Below are positions 1 through 8,240 of a DNA stretch of 64,000 nt, piece by piece. Under the pieces are notes generated by a model, which was given only the letters and a program-made list of their open reading frames with translations, had not been told where the DNA came from and searched no databases. The position numbers and the translations under genes are program-made. The stretch covers positions 586,642 through 650,641 of the forward strand of contig NZ_BMRV01000003.1 in NCBI RefSeq assembly GCF_014648815.1. The letters run 5' to 3'. Source of the stretch: Streptomyces flaveolus. GTDB lineage: Bacteria > Actinomycetota > Actinomycetes > Streptomycetales > Streptomycetaceae. Position 1 is the first letter of the stretch. Every line of letters begins with the position of its first letter.

Positions 1-41
1 GCCATGGCCTGCGGCGGCGCACCGGCCTGGGCTCCGACCGG

Positions 42-785
42 ATGACGGGTCAGGTACTGGCGCAGGCGGCCCCGCTGGCTGTCGCCGTGGCGACGGGCAG
101 CTTCCTGGCGGGCCTGTTGTGGCTCTTCACCCCCGGTCCCCGGACCTCGCCCGCGGCCTCGCTCCCGAATGTGCTGAGCCTGGCCAACACGGGCCTCACG
201 CCGCTGCTCTGGCTGGCGGCGCTCGCGGCTGTCTGGACCGGGCGCTGGACCGTGGCCCGTGCACTGGTCGTGTCCGCGATGGTGCTGTCCTTGGCCGACG
301 TCCTGCCGGCCGCGTTCTCCTCCTCCGGCTTCCACGGCACCCCCTCGATCGCAGTGGTCCGACTGGCCGTGCCGCTGCTCACCGTCACCGTCGTCCTCGC
401 CGCACCCAGGGATCTGCTCGGCCCCTCCCCGTCTCAACGCCGCACGATCACGGGAACCACCGCCCTGGCGGCCGTCCTGGCGTCGGGTGTGCAGTTCGTT
501 GACATGTACTACCCCTCTATGCTGGGCGTTCTCGGCGCCATCGGCCCGCTGTGGGCCGGGGTCCTGTGGGCCGGGGTCCTCGCGATCGCCCTGCTCTTCG
601 GCGCGCGTAACCGGTTGACCGTCGCGGGGGCGGCGGTGGCCGTGCTGCCCACCACGCTGCAGGTGACGGTCCAGCTCACCCCCGCGGGCGTGGTCGTCCT
701 GCTCCTGGTCCTGCTCAGCAGCACGGTGCCCTTCCTCCGCGCGCGCCGGCGCCACATCCAGTCAACCCCGCCGAGCGCGGGATAG
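42..785 (+). CDS. Multi-spanning membrane protein, function unknown
   Basis: A 247-residue protein made almost entirely of hydrophobic segments: about seven predicted membrane spans between residues 8 and 235, with short basic loops and an Arg-rich, probably cytoplasmic C-terminus (RARRRH). No catalytic or binding motif is recognisable. The frame stays open upstream to the window edge, so the true start may lie before base 1. The ATG at 42 has no clear ribosome binding site. A simple integral membrane protein is certain from hydropathy; its job is not. Confidence 0.6.
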   Translation: MTGQVLAQAAPLAVAVATGSFLAGLLWLFTPGPRTSPAASLPNVLSLANTGLTPLLWLAALAAVWTGRWTVARALVVSAMVLSLADVLPAAFSSSGFHGTPSIAVVRLAVPLLTVTVVLAAPRDLLGPSPSQRRTITGTTALAAVLASGVQFVDMYYPSMLGVLGAIGPLWAGVLWAGVLAIALLFGARNRLTVAGAAVAVLPTTLQVTVQLTPAGVVVLLLVLLSSTVPFLRARRRHIQSTPPSAG

Positions 786-876
786 ATGCCTCCTGGATCC
801 CGGGCCGCACCCCGGATCGGCCCGGCGTCAAGCGGTCAACCGGCGGCGACCGGCTGCGGAGGGAGTCCTTCTCCGC

Positions 877-1751
877 ATGCTGCGGCGTCCACGCGCGCTC
901 GACGTTCTCGCCTCTGGCCTCGACGGTGACGACGTCGGTCACGGCACCACCAACGTCGACATCAAGACACCGCTGCGCCTGGCCCTCGCCAGGATCGGCG
1001 GCCTGGACCCGCTGCACCTGCGGGTGGGGCCGGACGGACTGGAGGCTCGATCCGCGCGACGGCTCCATCGCGGACCCAACGGACCCGATCGTGCAGCAGT
1101 TCCTCATCTACCGAGCGCTGGTACGACCTGCAGCGCCGCACGCGTGCGAACCACCTCCCCGACATCCCCCACGCCCACCGCTGGATCTTCCACACCCTGA
1201 CCGGCACACCCCCGCGCCTGGCACACCCTGCCATCGCGCCGACGACACCCTCACAGCGCCAGCAGTATGCGATTCCGCTGGCGCATCCTGCCGGCCGAGG
1301 CCGAACTCCTCACCCACGCCGCGCGCACGATCCTCGATGAGCACGGCATCGACGAACCCCTCCAGTGGGCCCTACGCCTTGCCCCTACCGCCCTTCGCCC
1401 ACTGACCCTGCCGGGCCCGACCCGGACAGCATCACCGTGGCCGGGCTCCACGAGGCCGTCCGCGTCGGCGACTTCTCCATCGCCCAGGTCACCAAGAGGC
1501 TCAACACCACCACAGCACACGTCATCCATCTGCTGTCCCGACCCCCGGTCGACTGGAGCCCGCCCCGGTTCCGGCGTACCCAGCACACCGCCACCCGCAT
1601 CAGGCGATGGCGTACGTGGTACGAACACGACCACTTGTCCCTTCAGGACATCGCCGACCGCGAAGGGACGAGTCTGGCCACCGTGCGTCCCGCCTTCCTC
1701 GAGAACGATGTCCCGATCCGCCCACCAGGAAGCTTTCGACGCCGACCGTGA
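877..1751 (+). pseudogene. Decayed HTH/TniQ-like transposon-associated gene
   Basis: Stretches that read as protein lie in successive, different frames, so this is one gene broken by several frameshifts. Pieces are: NVDIKTPLRLALARIGG (from about 955), TERWYDLQRRTRANHL then AHRWIFHTLTG (about 1113-1200), LPAEAELLTHAARTILDEHG (about 1288), and ITVAGLHEAVRVGDFSIAQV with a C-terminal helix-turn-helix-like part (LSLQDIADREGTSLATV, about 1636-1690) ending at the TGA at 1749. The final part resembles the repeated HTH regions of TniQ-like and related transposon accessory proteins in actinomycetes. That family link is from memory and moderate; the multi-frame decay is directly visible. Confidence 0.5.
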
Positions 1752-1793
1752 TCGGAGGATGCTCACAGAAGACCCAGCGCCGGCCCTCGATGA

Positions 1794-2687
1794 TCAGCCG
1801 AGCGCCGACCGTTCCGGGTCCGGGTGGGCTTCCTGGGTGGCGGCCCAGGTGGTGAGGAGGCGCAGCCCTTCTTCGGAAGGGGAGCCGGGCTCGGCGGTGT
1901 AGATGGTGAGGGTGAGGCCGGGGGCAGCGGCCATTTCCAGACCCTCGAAGGAGAGGGAGAGGGCGCCGACGGCCTGGTGGTGGAAATGCTTGGTGCCGGT
2001 GCCGTGGTGGCGGACGTTGTGTGCACCCCACCGGGTACGGAAGTCGTCACTGCGGGTGCACAGCTCACCGACGAGGTCGTGCAGGTCCTTGTCGTGCGGG
2101 TTGCGGCCAGCTTCCGCACGCACGATGGCGACGGTGATGTCGGCGAAGGCGTCCCAGTTCGGGTAGAAGCGGCGGGCGGCGGGGTCGAGGAAGGTGAAGC
2201 GGGCCAGGTTCTGCTGGTTGCCCGGGGTGGCGTAGAGGTCGGTGTAGAAGGCGCGGAAGAGCTGGTTGGCGGCGAGGACGTCCATGCGCCCGTTGCGGAC
2301 GAAGGCCGGTCCGGCGGTGATGGCGTCCAGGGTCCATTGGAGGCTGGGGTGCGGCTTCCACTGCTCCTTGGTCCGCCGGCGGCGAGGGCGGGAGAGGGCG
2401 TCGGAGCCGTCGGCGGCCTGGGCCAGGTTCACCAGGTGAGCGCGCTCCGCGTCGTCGAGCTGGAGAGCTCGGGCGAGAGCTTCGAGGACGGACGGGGAGA
2501 CCCCGGCAAGGTTGCCACGCTCCAGTTTCGCGTAGTACTCGACGCTCATGTCGGCCAGGGCCGCGACCTCGCTGCGGCGCAGCCCCGGCACACGGCGCCG
2601 GGAACCTCCGGGCAGTCCGGCCCGGTCAGGGGTGATCTTCGCGCGCCGCGAGGTGAGGAACTCGCGGACCTCCTCACGGTTGTCCAT
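1794..2687 (-). CDS. XRE-family regulator with MmyB-like ligand-binding domain
   Basis: Predicted 297-residue transcription factor. An XRE helix-turn-helix lies at about residues 10-75 (GLRRSEVAALADMSVEYYAKLERG, a hallmark of this group), followed by the MmyB-like sensor domain at about 105-275 (NGRMDVLAANQLFRAFY, RFTFLDPAARRFYPNW). The start ATG at 2687 (MDNREEV) fits the family N-terminus; the longer open frame would add 70 unrelated residues. It is divergent from the alcohol dehydrogenase at 2909. Two short palindromes lie in the shared intergenic region just upstream of its start. Regulators of this type usually control the adjacent dehydrogenase genes, so that is the inferred target. Confidence 0.88.
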   Translation of the reverse strand: MDNREEVREFLTSRRAKITPDRAGLPGGSRRRVPGLRRSEVAALADMSVEYYAKLERGNLAGVSPSVLEALARALQLDDAERAHLVNLAQAADGSDALSRPRRRRTKEQWKPHPSLQWTLDAITAGPAFVRNGRMDVLAANQLFRAFYTDLYATPGNQQNLARFTFLDPAARRFYPNWDAFADITVAIVRAEAGRNPHDKDLHDLVGELCTRSDDFRTRWGAHNVRHHGTGTKHFHHQAVGALSLSFEGLEMAAAPGLTLTIYTAEPGSPSEEGLRLLTTWAATQEAHPDPERSALG

Positions 2688-2697
2688 GCCTTCGACG

Positions 2698-2737
2698 GTA
2701 CGTCCCGTACACGGCCATAGGGATGTACTGCCAGTAC
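2698..2737. promoter_or_regulatory. Twin palindromic operator upstream of XRE gene
   Basis: Two 13-bp palindromes, GTACG-TCC-CGTAC (2698-2710) and GTACTG-C-CAGTAC (2725-2737), share GTAC ends and sit 27 bp centre to centre, about 2.6 helical turns. They lie 11 and 38 bp upstream of the XRE start and on the path to the divergent dehydrogenase. Operator function is inferred from symmetry and position. Confidence 0.5.
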
Positions 2738-2908
2738 ACCCCTTGTCAGTGACTCGCTGCGCGCGTGAAGAGGGCGTTACCTGGAAGGCGTGCTGCTGCT
2801 CCTTCAGCCACCAAGGCGGCGAAGGAGCAGCTTCACGCCCCCCTCGGGCGATCCGCCGCCCGAGGCTCAGGGGCCCGCACCTGCAACCCGTAGGCAAAGG
2901 AGACTCTC

Positions 2909-3925
2909 ATGCGCGGCGCAGTGATCCACTCCCCTGGCGACATCCGCTTCGAGGCTCTGGAAGACCCGAAGATCGAGCACCCGACCGACGCGATCATCCG
3001 CACGGCGGTGACCTGTGTGTGCGGGTCGGATCTGTGGCCGTACCGGGGTGCGGAGCCGACCGAGCACGCCCATCCGATGGGCCATGAGTACGTCGGCTTC
3101 GTGCAGGAGGTCGGCTCCGACGTCACCTCGGTCAAGCCGGGCCAGTTCGTCGTCGGCTCGTTCGCGACCTCCGACAACACCTGCGCGAACTGCCGCAACG
3201 GGTTCCAGTCGAACTGCCTGAACCGCGAGTTCATGTCCACCTGCCAGGCCGACTACGTCCGTATCCCCAACGCGCAGGGCACCCTCGTGGCCACCGACGG
3301 TGTGCCGGACGAGCGGTTCTGGCCGGGGCTTCTGGCCGTCTCGGACGTGATGGGCACCGGCTGGTGGGCCGCCGACGCCGCCGAGGTCAAGCCCGGCTCA
3401 ACCGCCGTCGTCGTCGGCGACGGCGCGGTCGGCCTGTGCGCCGTGATCGCCGCCAAGGACCTGGGCGCGGAGCGCATCATCGCCATGTCCCGCCACGAGA
3501 CCCGGCAGAAGCTCGCCCGGGAGTTCGGAGCGACCGACATCGTCACCGAGCGCGGCGAGGAAGGTGTCGCCCGGATCAAGGAGATGACCGGCGGGATCGG
3601 CGCCGACAGCGTCCTGGAGTGCGTCGGCACCGCCCAGTCCATGCAGCAGGCCCTCCACTCCGCCCGCCCCGGTGGCAACGTCGGCTTCGTCGGTGTCCCG
3701 CACGAGGTCGCCGTCGACGGCCAGGAGCTGTTCTTCTCCCACGTGGGCCTGCGCGGCGGCCCCGCCCCGGTACGCCGCTACCTGCCCGACCTGATCGACC
3801 GCGTCCTGTCTGGTCGGATCGACCCGGGCAAGGTCTTCGACCTCACCCTGCCCCTGGACCAGGTCGCCGAAGGCTACAAGGCCATGGACGAGCGCCGCGC
3901 CATCAAGACGCTCCTCAAGCCCTGA
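2909..3925 (+). CDS. Zinc-dependent alcohol dehydrogenase (MDR family)
   Basis: A 338-residue medium-chain dehydrogenase. It has the catalytic zinc region CVCGSD (about residue 37), GHEYVG (about 62), the structural-zinc-like cysteines TCANCRNGFQSNC (about 92-104) and a Rossmann NAD(P) site (VVGDGAVGLCAV, about 170-181). It should oxidise or reduce an alcohol/aldehyde with NAD(P)(H). The AAAGGAG ribosome binding site 7 nt before ATG 2909 supports the start. It leads a same-strand group with a cupin, a broken SDR, a lipoprotein and an MFS exporter, and is divergent from an XRE regulator. The substrate cannot be read from sequence. Confidence 0.92.
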   Translation: MRGAVIHSPGDIRFEALEDPKIEHPTDAIIRTAVTCVCGSDLWPYRGAEPTEHAHPMGHEYVGFVQEVGSDVTSVKPGQFVVGSFATSDNTCANCRNGFQSNCLNREFMSTCQADYVRIPNAQGTLVATDGVPDERFWPGLLAVSDVMGTGWWAADAAEVKPGSTAVVVGDGAVGLCAVIAAKDLGAERIIAMSRHETRQKLAREFGATDIVTERGEEGVARIKEMTGGIGADSVLECVGTAQSMQQALHSARPGGNVGFVGVPHEVAVDGQELFFSHVGLRGGPAPVRRYLPDLIDRVLSGRIDPGKVFDLTLPLDQVAEGYKAMDERRAIKTLLKP

Positions 3926-3966
3926 TCACCGTGCCGCCGTACCCCCACCCGTACAAGGAGCTTTTC

Positions 3967-4377
3967 GTGCAGATCACCCGCAGCTCGATCGCCACCGTCA
4001 AGGGGCCCGCGGACTGGTTCACCGGCGACGTCTACATCGACGCCGTCGCCGCGGCACCCGCCCCCTCCCGGGTCACCGCCGCTCTGGTGCATTTCATGCC
4101 CGGCGCCCGCACCCACTGGCACCGCCACCCGCTGGGCCAGACCGTCTTCGTCACCGAAGGGATCGGTCTGTGCCAGCGCCGCGGCGGACCCGTGGAAGTC
4201 ATCCGGCCCGGCGATCGCGTCCTGTTCGAGGCCGACGAGGAACACTGGCATGGTGCCGCGCCGAACCGGCTGATGGTCCACGTCGCCATCAACGAGGGCG
4301 ACGATGACCACGACGTCGTGCACTGGCTGAACCCCGTCACCGACGAGGAGTACGCCGCGGCCCCGGCCACCAGCTGA
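3967..4377 (+). CDS. Cupin-domain protein
   Basis: A 136-residue single-domain cupin. The metal-binding motif is visible as HWHRHPLGQTVFVTEG (His, His, Glu-type first cupin motif) and a second motif with HWHGA. The sequence DWFTGDVYID and the C-terminal WLNPVTDEEY match small cupins often annotated as carboxymuconolactone decarboxylase-associated or mandelonitrile-lyase-like proteins. The GTG start at 3967 follows AAGGAG by 7 nt; the frame is open further upstream only as a shadow of the dehydrogenase. It lies 41 bp after the dehydrogenase, probably in the same transcript. The reaction is unknown. Confidence 0.85.
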   Translation: MQITRSSIATVKGPADWFTGDVYIDAVAAAPAPSRVTAALVHFMPGARTHWHRHPLGQTVFVTEGIGLCQRRGGPVEVIRPGDRVLFEADEEHWHGAAPNRLMVHVAINEGDDDHDVVHWLNPVTDEEYAAAPATS

Positions 4378-4518
4378 CCCCGGCCCCCCGGTCCGGCGCG
4401 CTGCACAGAGCACCGCGAACGAATGCCTCGTCGTGAAGCCGATCCGTGACCACACCGCTCCTTCCTCGGGCTGCCCCGGCGGGGCTCGCCCGCACCCACC
4501 TTGTCGAGGAGAACCACC

Positions 4519-5200
4519 GTGACCACCTTCGCCCTCGTCGGCGCCGGCCCCGGCCTGGGGCTCGCAGCCGCCCGTCGCTTCGGCACGGCGGGCCACCGCG
4601 TCGCCCTCCTCTCGCGGAGCGCCCAGCACCAGGACAACCTGGCCGCCGGACTGGCGAGGGAGAACATCCACGCCTGCGGCTTCACCGCCGACGTCCTCGA
4701 CCCCGCCTCCCTCACCGCAGCCCTGCGTAAGGCTGCGGACACGCTGGGCCCCGTCGAGATCCTCCAGTTCAGCCCGGTGCCCCGAGGCGACTTCATGAAG
4801 CCGGTCCTGGACCACCGAGGCCGATCTGGATGACCCGCTGGCCTTCTCCGTCAAAGGGCCGCTCACCTGCGTGAAGACGGTCTTGCCCGGTATGCGGGAG
4901 CTGGGCCGGGGCACGCTGCTGTTCGTCAACGGCGGCAGCGAGGTACGCCCGCACCCACCGGGCCGGCACATCGATCGCGTTCGCCGCCGAGAGCGCCTAC
5001 GCGGCGATGCTCCACACACCGCACTCGCCCCGGAGAACATCCACGCCGCGCAGCTCATCGTCCCCGGCGCGATCAGCCCCGACTCCGCGACCTCCAGCCC
5101 CACGACGCTGGCCGAGCGGCTGTACGGCCTGCACACCGACCGCAAGGGCTTCCGCCACTACGCCGAGCCCATGCCCGACCCGCAGAACAGCGCCCCGTGA
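4519..5200 (+). pseudogene. SDR-family oxidoreductase, frameshifted
   Basis: The N-terminal half (from GTG 4519, behind GAGGAGAA) starts with the Rossmann motif TTFALVGAGPGLGLA and runs to about 4815, where the frame is lost. It resumes one frame over as EADLDDPLAFSVKGPLTCVK. A second break occurs near 4957, where RAGTSIAFAAESAYAAML reads in another frame, and it returns near 5015 to LAPENIHAAQLIVPGAI and the TGA at 5198. So one short-chain dehydrogenase is split by three indels. Either the gene is dead or the sequence has local errors. The TGA overlaps the GTG start of the next gene. Confidence 0.75.
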
Positions 5201-5736
5201 CCTACACCCTTCGCTGTGCCCTGACCGCCACCGCCGTCACCGGCGTCCTGTTGGTGACCGCGACCGCCTGCTCCGACGACTCACCCGCCGAGCAGACGCC
5301 GGCCACCGACTCCGCGTCATCGTCCACGTCCGGGCAGCCGCAGACCTCGGTGCCAGCAAGCGCGTCCGGCTCAGACAGGAGATCTCCGATGGACATCCGC
5401 GTCACCATCGACGGGCGGCCCGTCGACGCGACTTTGAACGACAGCCCCGCTGCCCGTGACCTCGCCTCCCTGCTCCCGCTCACCCTGAACCTGGAGGACT
5501 TCCACGGAACCGAGCGGATCGCCGACCCGCCCAGGAAGCTGACCACCGAAGGCGGTCCCGAACCGGCCGCAGCAAAGGTCGGAGACATCGCTTACTTCGC
5601 ACCATGGGGCAACCTCGCCCTCTTCTACAAGAACGGCCCCGCCGCCTCCCCCGACCTGCTGATCCTCGGTCACATCGACACCGAAGCCGAACAGTTGTCC
5701 GAGGCTGATCGGATCACCATCGAGGCCGCCTCCTGA
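5197..5736 (+). CDS. Lipoprotein with cyclophilin-like domain
   Basis: A 179-residue protein. The N-terminus is a lipoprotein signal (hydrophobic ATAVTGVLLVTATAC, with the lipobox Cys at about residue 25), then a Ser/Thr/Pro-rich linker to about residue 62. The globular part (MDIRVTIDGRPVDATLNDSP ... LASLLPLTLNLEDFHGTE ... VGDIAYFAPWGNLALFY) matches the bacterial cyclophilin-like fold found near reductases and MFS genes. It is probably anchored outside the membrane. The GTG start overlaps the stop of the broken SDR (GTGA), a sign of translational coupling. No catalytic activity is claimed. Confidence 0.8.
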   Translation: MTYTLRCALTATAVTGVLLVTATACSDDSPAEQTPATDSASSSTSGQPQTSVPASASGSDRRSPMDIRVTIDGRPVDATLNDSPAARDLASLLPLTLNLEDFHGTERIADPPRKLTTEGGPEPAAAKVGDIAYFAPWGNLALFYKNGPAASPDLLILGHIDTEAEQLSEADRITIEAAS

Positions 5737-5777
5737 CCTCGCCCACCCCACCTCCTCGTACGGAAAGAAGTCTTCGC

Positions 5778-6992
5778 ATGTCCTCCGCCACCGGGTCCGC
5801 CCCCGGCAAGCTGCCCTTCGTCGTCTGGGTGCTCGCCGCTGGCACGTTCCTGATGGGCACCACCGAGTTCGTCATCGCCGGACTGCTGCCCGAGATGGCC
5901 GCCGACCTGAACGTGAGCGTGTCGCACGCCGGCCTGTTGATCACCGCGTTCGCCGTCGGCATGATCGTCGGCGGGCCCACGATGGCCATGGCCACCCTGC
6001 GCCTGCCCCAGCGCCACACCCTCATCGGCGCTCTCGCTGTCTTCGCCCTAGGGCACGCCGTCGCCGCGCTCAGCACCTCCTTCACTGTCGTGCTGATCGC
6101 CCGGGTGGTGACCGCCCTGGCCACCGGTGCCTTCTGGGCGGTCGGTTTCGTCATCGCCACCACCGCCGCCGGGCCCGCGAGCGCCACGCGGGCGGTCGGC
6201 GTCATGATGGGCGGCCTCACGCTGGCCAACGTCGTCGGCGTGCCGATCGGCTCGTTCGTCGGCCAGTACACCGGCTGGCGCGGCCCGTTCTGGGCGCTGG
6301 CCGTCCTCGCCGCGCTGGCCACCGCGTTCGTCGGCCGGTCCGTCCCCCGCACCGAGCAGCGGGCGGAGGTGTCGGTGCGGGCCGAGGTCCGCGCCCTCAA
6401 GCAGGGGCGGCTGTGGCTGGCGCTCGGCGCGGCCGTGCTGATCATGGGCGGAGTCCTGGCGACGTACACCTACATCACGCCGCTGCTGACCGACCGGGCG
6501 GGCATCCCGGCCGGCGCGGTTCCGCTGGTGCTGATCGCCTTCGGTGTCGGTGCGCTGGGCGGTACCGCGATCGGCGGGCGTCTGGGGGACCGTCGCCCGT
6601 TGGTCACGACGATCACCGCGTCGGCGGCCACCGCCCTCGTCCTGCTGGCCTTGATCCCGGCCTCCAGCAGCCCGGTGGCCGCCGTGGTCCTGGTCTTCGG
6701 CATGGCCGCGGCCGGGTTCACCGTCAACCCGGTCGTCACCTCCCTGGCCGTCCGCTTCGCCGGGGACGCCCCCACGCTCACGTCGGCGCTGACTACCTCC
6801 GGCTACAACACCGGCATCGCCGCTGGCTCCCTTGTCGCGGGCCGGGCCCTGGACTCCTCACTCGGCCTGAGCGGACCGGCCCTGGTCGGCGCGGTCTTCG
6901 CCGCGCTCACCCTGCTGCCCCTGATCGCCCTCGCGCTGCGCGGCACCGCCGCCCCCTCGCGGATCGTCGCCCACCACGCCACCGACGGCTGA
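5778..6992 (+). CDS. MFS transporter, DHA1 drug-efflux type
   Basis: A 404-residue protein with 12 predicted membrane spans. The opening LPFVVWVLAAGTFLMGTTEF and IAGLLPEMAADL are typical of the DHA1 (AraJ/Cmx-like) efflux group, as are GRLGDRRP in the central loop and the conserved GMIVGGPTMA in span 2. It probably exports a small hydrophobic compound by proton antiport. It lies 41 bp after the cyclophilin-like lipoprotein, so it may be the last gene of the group that starts at 2909. ATG 5778 follows GGAAAGAAG. Substrate unknown. Confidence 0.88.
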   Translation: MSSATGSAPGKLPFVVWVLAAGTFLMGTTEFVIAGLLPEMAADLNVSVSHAGLLITAFAVGMIVGGPTMAMATLRLPQRHTLIGALAVFALGHAVAALSTSFTVVLIARVVTALATGAFWAVGFVIATTAAGPASATRAVGVMMGGLTLANVVGVPIGSFVGQYTGWRGPFWALAVLAALATAFVGRSVPRTEQRAEVSVRAEVRALKQGRLWLALGAAVLIMGGVLATYTYITPLLTDRAGIPAGAVPLVLIAFGVGALGGTAIGGRLGDRRPLVTTITASAATALVLLALIPASSSPVAAVVLVFGMAAAGFTVNPVVTSLAVRFAGDAPTLTSALTTSGYNTGIAAGSLVAGRALDSSLGLSGPALVGAVFAALTLLPLIALALRGTAAPSRIVAHHATDG

Positions 6993-7044
6993 CCGCCATG
7001 GCCCACGAAATGGACCACGAGACCTCCTCGTACCGCTGTACGGG

Positions 7045-7426
7045 GTGAACGTCGACGATGTCGTGGTGCGCAGCGGCCGCCTGCACGTACACGGCAACCC
7101 GACGCGTGGCGAGACCTACCGGCAGCTGCTGGCCCGCAACGACCGCACACACCTTGAGGCCAACGGCTCCCTACGCCGGAGCCCCGGGTACCGAGCGGCA
7201 CTCCCTGCACGCCTACAACGCGACCTTCACCGAGGTGGCGGTCGACGCCACTCTGTGCGGCGTGCTGCTCTCCCTGCCCCACGAGGGCGTCGTCGCCCTC
7301 AACCGCGTGACGGTCAACGCCTCCGTCACCACCCTCTTGGCGGGCGCCACCGGGACCACGTTGCTGCCCTTCAACGAGCACGCCCACTTCGCCGGCGACA
7401 GGCGTGCCATGCTCACCTACCGCTGA
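7045..7426 (+). pseudogene. Mosaic remnant: xanthine dehydrogenase + histidine phosphatase pieces
   Basis: The first part (about 7045-7250) reads NVDDVVVRSGRLHVHGNPTR and, after a frame change near 7175, ERHSLHAYNATFTEVAVDA. This is the C-terminal region of a molybdopterin-binding xanthine dehydrogenase-type subunit. From about 7265 the text changes to VVALNRVTVNASVTTLLAG and LLPFNEHAHF, which looks like the C-terminal end of a histidine phosphatase/phosphoglycerate mutase-type protein. Two unrelated gene ends have thus been joined and frameshifted. No ribosome binding site or intact domain remains. Confidence 0.5.
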
Positions 7427-7459
7427 GTGCGCCCTCGACGACCGGGCCGTGCCGACGGC

Positions 7460-8083
7460 TCAGACCTCTGTCCGCGTGGCTGCCGCGGTCCCGGACATCG
7501 CCGGGGAGGCGTCGAAAAGCGCACGGACGGCGGCGGTGACCTGGGCGGCGACCACCTCGGGGCTGGAGGCGTCGAGCTTGCCGTCGAGGTGGAGGAACGC
7601 CAGGCCGTGGACCAGCGCCCACACGGTGGTGGACAGGGCGTCCGCGTCCACGCCGGGGAAGGTGGCCCGGACGATGCCGCGGACGTACTCCGAGATGGCG
7701 GCGGTCGCGGCGACCCGTTCCTCGCTGGTCGGATCGCAGGGCTCGGCGAACATGGCCCGAAACAGTGCCGGGTGCTCCAGGGCGAACTGGACGTAGGCGA
7801 CGGCGACCGAGGCGAGTTCGTCGGGGGTCGAGGGCGCGGGATGGGCGGCGGCCAGATGTCCGGCCAGTTCGCGGTAGCCCTCGGCGGCGACGGCGGAGAC
7901 GAGCGCTTCGCGGTCGGCGTAGTGGCGGTAGGGGGCCGTGGCCGACACCCCGGCGCGCCGGGCGACCGCGCGCAGCGAGAGACCCGCGCTGCCGTCCTCC
8001 TCGAGGAGCTCGCGCGCGGCTTGCAGGCAGGCGGCGCGCAGGTCGCCATGGTGGTAGGTGCCGGTCGGAGGCATGGGACACAT
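7460..8083 (-). CDS. TetR-family regulator (proposed regulon repressor)
   Basis: A 207-residue regulator. The N-terminal HTH is at about residues 12-58 (YHHGDLRAACLQAARELLEE, SLRAVARRAGVSATAPYRHY), followed by a WHG-type ligand domain (VAVAYVQFALEHPALFRAMF). The start is at ATG 8083, or three residues later at 8074. Two copies of a 21-bp palindromic element lie at 8088-8108 and 8117-8137, immediately before the start, so the gene is very likely autoregulated. The same element precedes six other transcription units in this window, all for redox or acyl enzymes. This makes the protein the best candidate for their shared repressor. The ligand is unknown; an aldehyde or other electrophile is a guess from the targets. 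Confidence 0.9.
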   Translation of the reverse strand: MCPMPPTGTYHHGDLRAACLQAARELLEEDGSAGLSLRAVARRAGVSATAPYRHYADREALVSAVAAEGYRELAGHLAAAHPAPSTPDELASVAVAYVQFALEHPALFRAMFAEPCDPTSEERVAATAAISEYVRGIVRATFPGVDADALSTTVWALVHGLAFLHLDGKLDASSPEVVAAQVTAAVRALFDASPAMSGTAAATRTEV

Positions 8084-8087
8084 CCTT

Positions 8088-8137
8088 AATGTTTACGATG
8101 TTCACATTCTGTCTCATATGTGAACGCCGTATACATC
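8088..8137. promoter_or_regulatory. Two 21-bp TetR operator sites upstream of tetR
   Basis: Site 1 (8088-8108) has AATGTTTAC left and GTTCACATT right. Site 2 (8117-8137) has TATGTGAAC left and GTATACATC right. Both keep the frame xATGT-N11-ACATx and are 29 bp apart. Site 1 ends 5 bp from the start codon and would block transcription of the regulator. Confidence 0.7.
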
Positions 8138-8240
8138 GTAAGTGATCGAAAAGGGAAGGGGGAACTGGGATGGCCAGCGCGCACTTCTCGGCTTTTCGCG
8201 GCGCGGCCCCGGTGGGGGCCGCTGCCGTACGACACGCTGT

